Below are positions 48,616 to 56,256 of a stretch of 64,000 nucleotides of DNA, in pieces (the stretch's first letter is position 1; the number at the start of each line of letters is the position of its first letter). The stretch is from positions 68,126 through 132,125 of the forward strand of contig NZ_LUKZ01000008.1 in the NCBI RefSeq assembly GCF_001633105.1, in the 5' to 3' direction. Both the position numbers and the translations under genes were made by a program. This stretch comes from Acidovorax sp. GW101-3H11. Lineage in GTDB: Bacteria > Pseudomonadota > Gammaproteobacteria > Burkholderiales > Burkholderiaceae_C. The notes under the pieces are model-generated. The model saw only the letters and a list, made by a program, of their open reading frames with translations, did no database searches and was not told where the DNA came from.

Positions 48616-49344
48616 ATGTCCAGCCAACCTGCCGCCGATATGACGCCCACCCCGCCGGATGACGAAGGCACGCCTGTCTCCGTGAAGATTCGCGAACGCC
48701 TTGCCACTGCCCGCAAGCGTTTTCACGCCAACGACAACATTGCCGAGTTCATCGAACCCGGCGAGCTGGAAAAGCTGCTCGACGAGGTCGAGGTCAAGAT
48801 GCAGGGCGTGCTCGACAGCCTGGTCATCAACACCGAGGGCGACCACAACACCAACAACACCGCGCGCCGCGTGGCCAAGATGTACATCAATGAGGTGTTC
48901 AAGGGCCGTTACGTGGTGCAGCCGCCCATCACCGAGTTTCCCAACGCCGAGCACCTGAACGAGCTGATGATCGTCGGCCCCATCACCGTGCGCAGCGCCT
49001 GCAGCCACCACTTCTGCCCCGTCATCGGCAAGATCTGGATCGGTGTGATGCCCAACGAGCACACCAACGTGATCGGCCTGTCCAAATACGCGCGCCTGGT
49101 CGATTGGGTCATGGGCCGCCCCCAGATCCAGGAAGAAGCCGTGGTGCAGCTGGCCGACCTGATCATGGAAAAAACCCAGCCCGACGGCCTGGCCATCGTG
49201 ATGGAAGCCAGCCACTTCTGCATGTCCTGGCGCGGCGTGCGCGAGATGGACAGCAAGATGATCAACTCCGTGATGCGTGGCGTGTTCCTCAAGGATTCCG
49301 CGCTGCGCCGCGAATTTTTGTCCCTCATCCCCGGAAAGAACTAA
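48616..49344 (+). CDS. folE: GTP cyclohydrolase I (variant)
   Basis: A 242-aa enzyme that converts GTP to dihydroneopterin triphosphate, the start of folate synthesis. The T-fold core is clear: INTEGDHNTNNTARRVAKMY, the zinc-site Cys129 with SHHFCPVIGKIWIGVMP, GLSKYARLVDWVMGRPQIQEE and Cys202 in HFCMSWRGV. The usual CEHH motif reads CSHH here, so this belongs to a divergent branch; the catalytic His and both zinc Cys remain. It is 4 bp from a BLUF gene downstream. Confidence 0.88.
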   Translation: MSSQPAADMTPTPPDDEGTPVSVKIRERLATARKRFHANDNIAEFIEPGELEKLLDEVEVKMQGVLDSLVINTEGDHNTNNTARRVAKMYINEVFKGRYVVQPPITEFPNAEHLNELMIVGPITVRSACSHHFCPVIGKIWIGVMPNEHTNVIGLSKYARLVDWVMGRPQIQEEAVVQLADLIMEKTQPDGLAIVMEASHFCMSWRGVREMDSKMINSVMRGVFLKDSALRREFLSLIPGKN

Positions 49345-49347
49345 GCC

Positions 49348-49770
49348 ATGTTGGTACGCCTGCTTTACGCCAGCCGCGCGGTGGACACCTCTCCCGCCGC
49401 CATCGAAGCCATCCTGACGCAGTCGCGCCAGCACAACCCGGGCTGCGGCATCACCGGGGTGCTGTGCTACGGCGGCGGCGTGTTTTTGCAGGCCATCGAA
49501 GGCGGCCGCTCGGCCGTGAGCGACCTGTACGGCCATATCCAGAAAGACCCGCGCCACAAGAATGTGGAGCTGCTGCACTACGAAGAAATTTCCGAGCGGC
49601 GCTTTGGCGGCTGGACCATGGGGCAGGTGAACCTCTCCAAGATCAACCATTCCATCCTGCTCAAGTATTCCGAGAAGCCCGAACTGGACCCGTATGCCGT
49701 GTCGGGCAAGGTGTCGTATGCGCTGCTCGAAGAGCTGATGGCCACCGCGTCGATCATTGGGAGAGCTTGA
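49348..49770 (+). CDS. BLUF domain blue-light sensor
   Basis: A 140-aa short BLUF protein that would bind FAD and sense blue light. Key residues are in place: Tyr7 (LLYAS), Asn30 (SRQHN), Gln48 (FLQAIEG) and Trp89/Met91 (GGWTMG). No output domain is fused; a C-terminal helix (~115-140) probably contacts a partner. It is immediately downstream of folE with a 3-bp gap, so the two are co-transcribed. Confidence 0.92.
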   Translation: MLVRLLYASRAVDTSPAAIEAILTQSRQHNPGCGITGVLCYGGGVFLQAIEGGRSAVSDLYGHIQKDPRHKNVELLHYEEISERRFGGWTMGQVNLSKINHSILLKYSEKPELDPYAVSGKVSYALLEELMATASIIGRA

Positions 49771-49802
49771 TGCGGTGTGGGCTTGGGGACCGCGCGGCCA
49801 GC

Positions 49803-49874
49803 CCGTTCGCCCTGAGCCTGTCGAAGGGCCGCTCGCAAAGGGCGCCCAGGCTTCGACGGGCTCAGCCCGAACGG
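49803..49874. repeat. Family-3 hairpin repeat, copy 1
   Basis: CCGTTCGCCCTGAGCCTGTC (left arm) and GACGGGCTCAGCCCGAACGG (right arm) form a long imperfect palindrome with a 20-nt spacer. The sequence is of the common GAGCCTGTCGAAG type found in many beta- and gamma-proteobacteria. It lies after the BLUF gene. Confidence 0.8.
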
Positions 49875-49964
49875 TCTTGGGGATGCGCTGAACGTTTGTA
49901 GAAGCCGCTCGCTACGTGCGCCCGGCACTTCCCTTTTTTGATGTTGTAGACGTTCTCATCGCTC

Positions 49965-49999
49965 AGCCGCAGTCGCTCCCACGGCGCTGCGGCTTTTTG
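49965..49999 (+). terminator. Terminator upstream of the EamA gene
   Basis: AGCCGCAG pairs perfectly with CTGCGGCT over a 14-nt loop, followed by TTTTT. It sits only 25 bp before the GTG start of the next gene, so it either ends folE-BLUF transcription or is a leader attenuator. Confidence 0.75.
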
Positions 50000-50024
50000 C
50001 ATTCAAGCCGCTCCTTCTTTACCC

Positions 50025-50906
50025 GTGACCCTTACCGCTTTCGCCCTCATCATCCTTGCCGGCCTCATCCACGCGTGCTGGAACATCGTGGCCAAGAAGG
50101 CTGGGGGGGACTCGCGGTTTGCGTTCTTCACCTCGGTGATCATGATGGTCGTCTGGGCGCCGCTGGGCTGGTACCTGGGGCGCGATGCGGTGCCGCAGTG
50201 GGGTGCGGTGGAGTGGGGCTTTGTAGCGGCCAGCGGGCTGCTGCATGTGGCCTATTTCGTCATCCTGCTGCGCGGCTACCGCGTGGCCGACCTCACCGTG
50301 GTCTACCCCCTGGCGCGCGGCTCAGGTCCGCTGCTGTCGTCGCTGGTGGCCATCACGCTGCTGGGCGAGCAGATCTCTGCGCTGGGCGCCTTGGGCATCG
50401 TGGGCGTGGTCGGGGGCGTGTTTCTGATCGCGGGTGGCCCGGGCCTGCTGCGCGCGGCGCACGACCCCGCTGCGCGGGCGCGTGTGCACAAAGGCATTTT
50501 GTACGGCTTGCTCACCGGCGCCTTCATAGCCAGCTACACGGTGGTCGATGGCTATGCGGTCAAGTTTTTGCTGATGTCGCCCATCCTGGTGGACTACATG
50601 GGCAACTTTGTGCGCGTGGGCCTGCTGGCCCCCGTGGTGCTGCGCGACCTGTCCACGGCCCGCACGCTGTGGCTGGCGCAGTGGCGTTTTGCCCTGGCCG
50701 TGGCGGTGGTCAGCCCCGTGGCCTATGTGCTGGTGCTCTATGCCATGCAGCAGGCGCCCCTGTCGCACGTGGCCCCGGCGCGCGAGGTGTCCATGCTGTT
50801 TGCCGCGCTGATCGGCGGGCACCTGCTGGGCGAGGGCGACCGCGTGGCGCGCATTTTTGGCGCGCTGTGTATTGCGGCGGGCGTCACAGCCTTGGCGCTG
50901 GGATGA
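50025..50906 (+). CDS. EamA (DMT superfamily) transporter
   Basis: An inner-membrane transporter of 293 aa with ten predicted membrane segments and two EamA repeats (for example FALIILAGLIHACWNIVAKKAGG at the start and the second repeat from KGILYGLLTGAFIASYTVVDGY). Members export or import metabolites such as amino acids, but the substrate is unknown. The start is a GTG; no strong ribosome-binding site precedes it. Its stop overlaps the DUF429 start (ATGA). Confidence 0.85.
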   Translation: MTLTAFALIILAGLIHACWNIVAKKAGGDSRFAFFTSVIMMVVWAPLGWYLGRDAVPQWGAVEWGFVAASGLLHVAYFVILLRGYRVADLTVVYPLARGSGPLLSSLVAITLLGEQISALGALGIVGVVGGVFLIAGGPGLLRAAHDPAARARVHKGILYGLLTGAFIASYTVVDGYAVKFLLMSPILVDYMGNFVRVGLLAPVVLRDLSTARTLWLAQWRFALAVAVVSPVAYVLVLYAMQQAPLSHVAPAREVSMLFAALIGGHLLGEGDRVARIFGALCIAAGVTALALG

Positions 50907-51781
50907 CAGCCGCCGCACAACAACCCCAGCTACTGGGCTGCGACTTCTCCAGCAGCCCCACGCGGCGCAAACCTATCGTGCTGGCGCTGGGCCAGCGCCA
51001 GGGCGCGCGCGTGTTGCTCACCGCGCTGCAGCCCTTCGACACCTTGGCCGCTTTTGGCCAGTGGCTGGCGCAGCCCGGTGACTGGGTGGGCGGGTTCGAC
51101 CTGCCTTTTGGCCTGCCGCGTGAGCTGGTGCAGGCGCTGGGCTGGCCCACCGACTGGCTGGCGTGCATGCAGCGCTACCGCAGCCTCAGCCGCGAGCAGA
51201 TCCGCGCGCAATTTGCGGCGTTCTGCGATGCCCGCCCCGTGGGCGGCAAGTTTGCCCACCGCGCCACCGACGGGCCCGCAGGCTCCAGCCCCTCGATGAA
51301 ATGGGTGAACCCGCCCGTGGCCACCATGCTGCATGCGGGCTTGCCGCTGCTGCTGGACGCGGGCGTGCACCTGCCCGGCCTGCACGCAGGCGACCCCCGC
51401 CGCGTGGCGCTGGAAGCCTACCCCGGCTTGCTCGCGCGCGAGGTGCTGCAGCGCCGCAGCTACAAAAGCGACGACCGCGCCAAGCAGACGCCCGACCGCC
51501 TCATCGCCCGCAAAGACCTGGTTAACGCGCTGGAGCTGGGCCAAACCCGCCTGGGCCTGCGCCTCAAGCTCAGCCACGCCCAGCGCGATGCGCTGGTGCA
51601 GGACGCCAGCGGCGACAGCCTGGACGCCGTGCTGTGCCTGCTGCAGGCCGCCTGGGCCCAGCAGCGCCATGCTGAAGGCGATGCGCTCTATGGCCTGCCT
51701 CCGGGGCTCGACGCGCTCGAAGGCTGGATCGTGACGGCTGAAATGGATATGCGTTCCATCATGGAGAACCGTTCGGGCTGA
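50903..51781 (+). CDS. DUF429 family protein
   Basis: A 292-aa protein of unknown function from the ATG at 50903. It begins with an acid-rich beta strand (LLGCDFSSSPTRRKPIVLAL) and a later GGFDLPFGLP, like DUF429 proteins, which have an RNase H-like nuclease fold. The gene is coupled to the EamA gene by a 4-nt overlap. The last codons and the stop (ENRSG-stop) come from a family-3 repeat, so the C-terminus may differ from that of homologues. Confidence 0.8.
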   Translation: MTAAAQQPQLLGCDFSSSPTRRKPIVLALGQRQGARVLLTALQPFDTLAAFGQWLAQPGDWVGGFDLPFGLPRELVQALGWPTDWLACMQRYRSLSREQIRAQFAAFCDARPVGGKFAHRATDGPAGSSPSMKWVNPPVATMLHAGLPLLLDAGVHLPGLHAGDPRRVALEAYPGLLAREVLQRRSYKSDDRAKQTPDRLIARKDLVNALELGQTRLGLRLKLSHAQRDALVQDASGDSLDAVLCLLQAAWAQQRHAEGDALYGLPPGLDALEGWIVTAEMDMRSIMENRSG

Positions 51782-51828
51782 GCTTGCCTGAGCCTTGCGT
51801 GGCGCTTCGACAAGCTCAGCGTGAACGG
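51769..51828. repeat. Family-3 hairpin repeat, copy 2 (overlaps the DUF429 stop)
   Basis: CCGTTCGGGCTGAGCTTG (left) and CAAGCTCAGCGTGAACGG (right) form an imperfect palindrome. The first arm overlaps the end of DUF429 and provides its TGA stop. Confidence 0.82.
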
Positions 51829-51953
51829 TGGGGTGTGTGGGAAGGCTGCTGGGTGGGACGGGCTGTGATCCTCCAATCCACCGCTTTTCCAGGCATCGGC
51901 CCGCCGCAGGCTGCGTAGCATGGGCGGGACGCGTTCGATGCTTTTGTTTGCCC

Positions 51954-52172
51954 ATGCCTTTCGCCCCCCGCCTTTCGTGCGCGCTGGTCTTGCTTGCCCC
52001 GCTGCTGCTGCAGGCCGCCCCCGCGCCCTGGTACTACTGGCGCAGCCTGGTCGATGGCCAGCGCGTGTGCGCGCAAACCTCGCCCGGCCCTGGCTGGGAG
52101 CGCGACAGCGCCGCCCACGAAGGCGCCGGCTGCCAGCCGCGCCGCAAGGTGCTCATCGTGCCCATGCGGTAG
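51954..52172 (+). CDS. Small secreted protein, unknown function
   Basis: A 72-aa protein with a signal peptide (CALVLLAPLLLQAAPA) and a short mature part with two Cys (one in VCAQT, one in GAGCQPRR), possibly a disulfide. The mature region begins PWYYWRSLVDGQRVCAQT. No family is recognised. It ends 6 bp before a long palindromic element. Coding is believed from the signal peptide and codon use, with moderate certainty. Confidence 0.55.
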   Translation: MPFAPRLSCALVLLAPLLLQAAPAPWYYWRSLVDGQRVCAQTSPGPGWERDSAAHEGAGCQPRRKVLIVPMR

Positions 52173-52178
52173 TGCATG

Positions 52179-52341
52179 GGGACCCTCTGCATGAATCACC
52201 GCGCCGTGTGCATCTGCGGACTCGGGCGGCCTGCAGCGTTGCAAATACTCGCAATAGCTACGGCTATTGCTGCGTTTTGCGCCTTGCAGTCCATCCCGAT
52301 CCGCAGCGCGCACTTGCCGCTCGATTCGTGCAGAGGGTCCC
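52179..52341. repeat. Family-2 long palindromic element, copy B
   Basis: A 163-bp element with terminal inverted repeats GGGACCCTCTGCAYGAATC (18 of 19 match). The centre 52233-52287 has the core GCAGCGTTGC...CTCGC-AATAGC..GCTATT...GCGCCTTGC. The rest of the two halves is imperfectly complementary throughout. It has no coding capacity. A family-1 repeat starts 9 bp to the right. Confidence 0.8.
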
Positions 52342-52350
52342 TACGTTGTT

Positions 52351-52417
52351 TTGTTATAAAAATAATAGCTATTCAGGCATGCTGGACGCGCGATAGCGGC
52401 CAAAAAACCTTGCAATC
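52351..52417 (+). repeat. Family-1 dispersed repeat, copy 8
   Basis: TTGTTATAAAAATAATAGCT, GGCATGCTGGACGCGCGATAGCGGCC, then AAAAAACCTTGCAAT, in family order. It lies between the palindromic element and the histidine phosphatase gene. Confidence 0.8.
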
Positions 52418-52444
52418 GTGTGCATGCATTCGATAATAGAGCGC

Positions 52445-53116
52445 ATGACCGAACTCATCCTGATCCGCCACGGCGAGACCGACTGGAACCGCGAACTGCG
52501 CTTCCAGGGCCATGTGGACGTACCCCTCAACGCCACCGGCCACGAACAGGCCCGCCGCCTGGCCGAGCGCCTGGCGGCAGAGAAGCTCGTGGTGGACCAC
52601 CTGGTCTGCAGCGACCTGATCCGCACCCGCCAGACCGCCACGCCCAGCCTGCAGGTGCTGTTCCCCCAGGCAAGCATCGACACCCTCACCGACAGCGCCC
52701 TGCGTGAGCAGGCCTTTGGCGTGGTGGACGGCAAGCGCGTGGACGACGTCAAGCAGGACCACGCCGATGCTTGGAACCAATGGCTGCGCTTTGAAGCCGA
52801 CTACGGCATGCCCGGCGGTGAGACCACCCGCCAGTTCCACACCCGCGTGATGAACGCCGTGTACCGCATCGCCCAGCAGCACGCAGGCCAGAAGGTGATG
52901 GTCGTCACCCACGGCGGCGTGCTCGACATGATCTGGCGCACTGCGCGTGGCACCGGGCTGGACGGCCCGCGCCAGAGCGACATTCCCAACGCGGGGCTCA
53001 ACCGCGTGCGGGTGAGCGGAGAAGCGGTGGAGGTGCTGGACTGGGCCGATGTGCGGCACCTGGCAGATTTGCCGGAGCAGCCGGTGTATGACCAGACGAA
53101 GTTGGTGGTGCGGTGA
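52445..53116 (+). CDS. Histidine phosphatase family protein
   Basis: A 223-aa phosphoglycerate-mutase-like phosphatase. The catalytic His is His9 in LIRHGETDWN, and the second catalytic His is in VVTHGGVLDM. It resembles GpmB/CobC-type enzymes rather than true mutases, so the substrate is uncertain. The ATG at 52445 was chosen because it starts just before the catalytic strand. An AT-rich islet follows its stop. Confidence 0.88.
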   Translation: MTELILIRHGETDWNRELRFQGHVDVPLNATGHEQARRLAERLAAEKLVVDHLVCSDLIRTRQTATPSLQVLFPQASIDTLTDSALREQAFGVVDGKRVDDVKQDHADAWNQWLRFEADYGMPGGETTRQFHTRVMNAVYRIAQQHAGQKVMVVTHGGVLDMIWRTARGTGLDGPRQSDIPNAGLNRVRVSGEAVEVLDWADVRHLADLPEQPVYDQTKLVVR

Positions 53117-53170
53117 AGGGATTAATGCTGTGCTTTCAGCGCATTCCGACAACATCGAATATTTAGTTCG

Positions 53171-53410
53171 TTACTGGATATGACTTAGATTCAAAAATTG
53201 AATGGATTCAATATATCTACTGAATGTGGGTCTGAGCGATTTTTTTAAATCGATTTCACTAAAATTCGTCTCTAGTGAAATTTCATTGCTTGTAAATTTG
53301 ATATTTGATATGCCATGAATTTCTGATATATCTTCAATGAGTGCATTCAGATAAATTGAAGGCTCATTGGTATCTGAATTTAAGTCAATAACTTTTATTT
53401 GGTATATCAT
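53171..53410 (-). CDS. Hypothetical protein in the AT-rich islet
   Basis: From the ATG at 53410 the protein is 79 aa (MIYQIKVIDLNSDTNEPSIY..). It is acidic, rich in Ile and Asn, and alternates beta-like segments; it has no signal peptide and no recognised domain. A longer form of 99 aa (start 53470) is possible. It lies downstream of the secreted-protein gene on the same strand. Codon use is AT-biased, unlike its neighbours, suggesting recent transfer. Confidence 0.55.
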   Translation of the reverse strand: MIYQIKVIDLNSDTNEPSIYLNALIEDISEIHGISNIKFTSNEISLETNFSEIDLKKSLRPTFSRYIESIQFLNLSHIQ

Positions 53411-53488
53411 TTTTCTCGCTTCAATTGGCAAGTCTTCGTGGTTTTTGGGGGCGTTTGTTTTGTGAATCAATGAGTATAAATGTATATG

Positions 53489-53836
53489 CTACCTTTTTCT
53501 TTTGGAGACTAGTTGTGCAAAAAGATAGGTTGCGCCTGTATCCACGCGATCAAGTGGATTGGTTTTGCACCAATTATCCATCCAAACGAAGGCCTGATCC
53601 ATTGATGTTAGTTCGCTGAGAGGGTCATATGCCGGGATTTGATTGCCATTAATGGTATTAAACATCCAGTTGAGGCCGGATAAATATCCCGAAAGCCATA
53701 TTTTTGATCCAGGTCGAGTTCCTTTTGTCCACTCTCCGCAGTCAGGGGTTCCAAATGATGTGGTTACGGTGCTTTGTGCGGTGGCGCTAAATGATAGAAG
53801 AACTGTAATCGCGCAGATGAGTATTCTTTTGTTCAT
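53489..53836 (-). CDS. Small secreted protein in the AT-rich islet
   Basis: A 115-aa protein with a signal peptide (ILICAITVLLSFSATAQ) and two Cys in the mature part (PDCGEW and DNWCKTNPLD). The WLSGYLSGLNWM segment and the Cys spacing recall small periplasmic proteins of the Rap1a/HdeA style, some of which are immunity proteins; that likeness is weak. It heads the two-gene AT-rich pair. AT-biased codons suggest acquisition. Confidence 0.6.
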   Translation of the reverse strand: MNKRILICAITVLLSFSATAQSTVTTSFGTPDCGEWTKGTRPGSKIWLSGYLSGLNWMFNTINGNQIPAYDPLSELTSMDQAFVWMDNWCKTNPLDRVDTGATYLFAQLVSKRKR

Positions 53837-54124
53837 TTGAAATTTAATTTATATAGATGTCGAATAAATTTGCTTTGAGGATGGTTTGTGATTTTGGTGC
53901 GTTCGAGGAGGGGGTATCTTTGAAAATTCCCAACTTTCCAATAGTAGCGAGCGTAAGTTATTGATTTGTATGGGTGCAAATTTCAATAATTTTCATTATT
54001 AGAGATGCACTAAAAAGGTGATTAAAAATTTACCCATTGCGGATAGGGGGAGTTGTTGTTTGCTTGATATTGAAAAATTCTAGGTCGCGGGTGATTTGGT
54101 CTTGTGATTGAAGGGCCTGCTGCC

Positions 54125-55471
54125 TCATCCCACCACTAACCCCAACACCCCATTCACCACCCCCACCTGCCGCGCCAGCCGCACCGACTCCGGCTGCCCA
54201 TTCACCATCGGCTGCAACACGTTCTGCACCGCCGCCCACTGGCCATTGCGCTGCAGCGCATCCACCCAGATCTGGTGAAACAGATCACGCTGTGCATGGC
54301 TGCCGCCAATCTCCACCAGGCGGGGGAGTGCCTCACCCAGTTTCTCGGCAGCGGTTGACCAGTCGCCTTGCGCATGCGCCAGCAGTCCGTGCGCTGCGGG
54401 CACGCACACCTGCTGCCACACCGTGCGTTCGTGCGCCTCGGTGCGCGTGGCGGCGTGGGCCTCGATGTTGTGCAGTAGCGTTCGCGCCGCCTGGGTACGG
54501 CCTGCGCGGGCCAGGCCGTAGAGGTATTGCAGGTCCAGGAAGGGCAGCACATGGTCGGCCAGGCGCGGTGCCAGGTGGTCGGCCACGTCGGCCCAGCGCG
54601 GGCCTACATCCACGCCCGCCAGCTCCAGCCGGGCGAGCAGTGACACGGCGTTGATCTGGTCTTGTGTGTATTCCTTGACCACACCCCAGACCTGACTGTC
54701 GTAGAGCGCCAGCACCTCGGCGTGCCGGTCCTGCTCCAGCAAAAACAGCGCCTGGTGCCACCAGTTGTGCGTGACCATGAAGGAGTTCAGGTCTGTCCAG
54801 GTGTCGCTCACGCTGGCCATGAAGTCGGCGCCTTCGCGGATGCGGCCCTGGGTCAGCATGACGTGGGCCAGCGCGTGGTGGGCCCAGGGTTCTTTGCGGC
54901 ACAGGGCGATGGCATGGCGGGCGGCGCTTTCGGCCTCTTGCAGGCGGTGGCATTGCTCCCAACCAAAGGCCAGCATGCCGTGCAGGTAGGGCACTTCAGC
55001 CGCAGCGGGCAGGGCCTGCAGTGCCAGGCGCAGCATGCCGGGTGAGTCGCCCCGGTTGAACAAATGGTATTGGCCGAGCTTGAGGGAGGCGAGGTCGCGC
55101 GGGTGTTGGCGGGCTTGCTCCTCGTGCAGTGCGATGGCGCGGGGCAGGTCACCATGAACCCAGGCGGCGATGGCGGCCACAAAGCGCTGCTCACGCTCGC
55201 TGGCCTTTGCGGCATGGGTCAGGGCCTGGTCAAGGAAGGGGCGGGCGTTGCGCGGAGCGTCGGCCGACTCGGCAAACATGTGCAGCGCGGCGCAGCTGGC
55301 CTGCACGATGGGGCTGGTGTCTGCGGCTGCGTTCAGCACGTTCACGGCGCGGGCTTCGCAGGCGATGAAGCCTTCCACAAAGTCATTCAGGGCGGCGGCG
55401 CTGGTCGCGTCGTGCAGCGTGACGGGGTTGCCCAGGCTATCGGTCGTGCGGGTGTGCGTGGAGGATGGCAT
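54125..55471 (-). CDS. TPR protein, TTC38-like
   Basis: A 448-aa cytoplasmic protein built of helical tetratricopeptide-type repeats. The stretch MVTHNWWHQALFLLEQDRHAEVLALYD and the NAVSLLARLELAG segment match the TTC38 family. No signal peptide or membrane segment is present. Function is unknown in bacteria. The ATG at 55471 was used; upstream frame belongs to the neighbour. It lies at the edge of the AT-rich islet, and a 23-bp gap separates it from the next gene upstream. Confidence 0.82.
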   Translation of the reverse strand: MPSSTHTRTTDSLGNPVTLHDATSAAALNDFVEGFIACEARAVNVLNAAADTSPIVQASCAALHMFAESADAPRNARPFLDQALTHAAKASEREQRFVAAIAAWVHGDLPRAIALHEEQARQHPRDLASLKLGQYHLFNRGDSPGMLRLALQALPAAAEVPYLHGMLAFGWEQCHRLQEAESAARHAIALCRKEPWAHHALAHVMLTQGRIREGADFMASVSDTWTDLNSFMVTHNWWHQALFLLEQDRHAEVLALYDSQVWGVVKEYTQDQINAVSLLARLELAGVDVGPRWADVADHLAPRLADHVLPFLDLQYLYGLARAGRTQAARTLLHNIEAHAATRTEAHERTVWQQVCVPAAHGLLAHAQGDWSTAAEKLGEALPRLVEIGGSHAQRDLFHQIWVDALQRNGQWAAVQNVLQPMVNGQPESVRLARQVGVVNGVLGLVVG

Positions 55472-55494
55472 GGGGCATTGTGGAGGGCGGTGGA

Positions 55495-56103
55495 TCAGCC
55501 GCCCTTGATCAAGGCCAGGTAGGCGTTGCGTGTTTCCGCTGAGACGGAGGCCACGAGCTGTTCGTGTGGCGTCTGGTGGCGCGCGAGCATGCGGGCGGTG
55601 GCGATGGTCTTGGATTTGCAGAACCAGTGGCAGGTGTGTTGCATGAGGAACAGCTCGGCCGTCATCATGTAGGCGCGGTCTTTGGGAGCCAGGTGGCCGG
55701 TGTTCTGCACCACATGCGCGATGCCGCGCGCGTGCACGGCCAGGGCCTTGCGCATGTCGAAGGTGGCGGCGGGCAGCAGCTTTTCGGCAAAGGGCAGGGC
55801 GATGGTGAGGCGGCTGACCCGTGCGTCGGCTTCGCTGACTTTGGCGAACTCGGCGGCAAAGCGGCTGAATTGCTCGGCAAGCTGGGATTCGGTGGTGCTC
55901 AGCAGGCTCCAGATTTGCTGGCGGCGCTCGTCGGTGCTTTCGCCCAGGGCGCGCAGGTAGCCCTCGGTCAGGGCCTCCATGAGCTTTTCGATCTGGTAGT
56001 TGGCCAGGTGGCTGCCCAGCAGCGCAATGCGCTTGCGCTGCTCCTTGGCGTTGAGCATGTAGGTGCCGGTGGCGATCAGGATCGCCAGGATGAGGATGTC
56101 CAT
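55495..56103 (-). CDS. Membrane-anchored hypothetical protein
   Basis: A 202-aa protein with an N-terminal membrane segment (MDILILAILIATGTYML) and a long helical soluble region. No domain is recognised. The central part contains AKEQRKRIALLGSHLANYQIEKLMEALTEGYLRAL. It is probably co-transcribed with the TTC38-like gene (23-bp gap). The start at 56103 was selected because the hydrophobic segment begins there. Confidence 0.72.
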   Translation of the reverse strand: MDILILAILIATGTYMLNAKEQRKRIALLGSHLANYQIEKLMEALTEGYLRALGESTDERRQQIWSLLSTTESQLAEQFSRFAAEFAKVSEADARVSRLTIALPFAEKLLPAATFDMRKALAVHARGIAHVVQNTGHLAPKDRAYMMTAELFLMQHTCHWFCKSKTIATARMLARHQTPHEQLVASVSAETRNAYLALIKGG

Positions 56104-56256
56104 GCGGTGGGGCTGCTGGTGTGCAGGGGTTGTCGGTCTGTGGCGGGGCTGGCTGCGCCGTACCCCCAAGGGGCCGTGGCGGCCAACAAACCCCCAAGGT
56201 TACCAACAACCTCGTTGCAGGCTTTCTCGACCTCGCGGGTTTGCGGATTTACACCC

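Larger units (their letters stand above)
53117..54124. other. AT-rich islet with two small genes
   Basis: About 1 kb with sharply lower GC than its surroundings (sampled line 53161-53220 is about 27% GC, against roughly 65% elsewhere). It carries two small minus-strand genes. No tRNA, integrase or direct repeats were seen at its edges. The 288 bp from 53837 to 54124 hold no gene that can be recognised. Confidence 0.8.
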
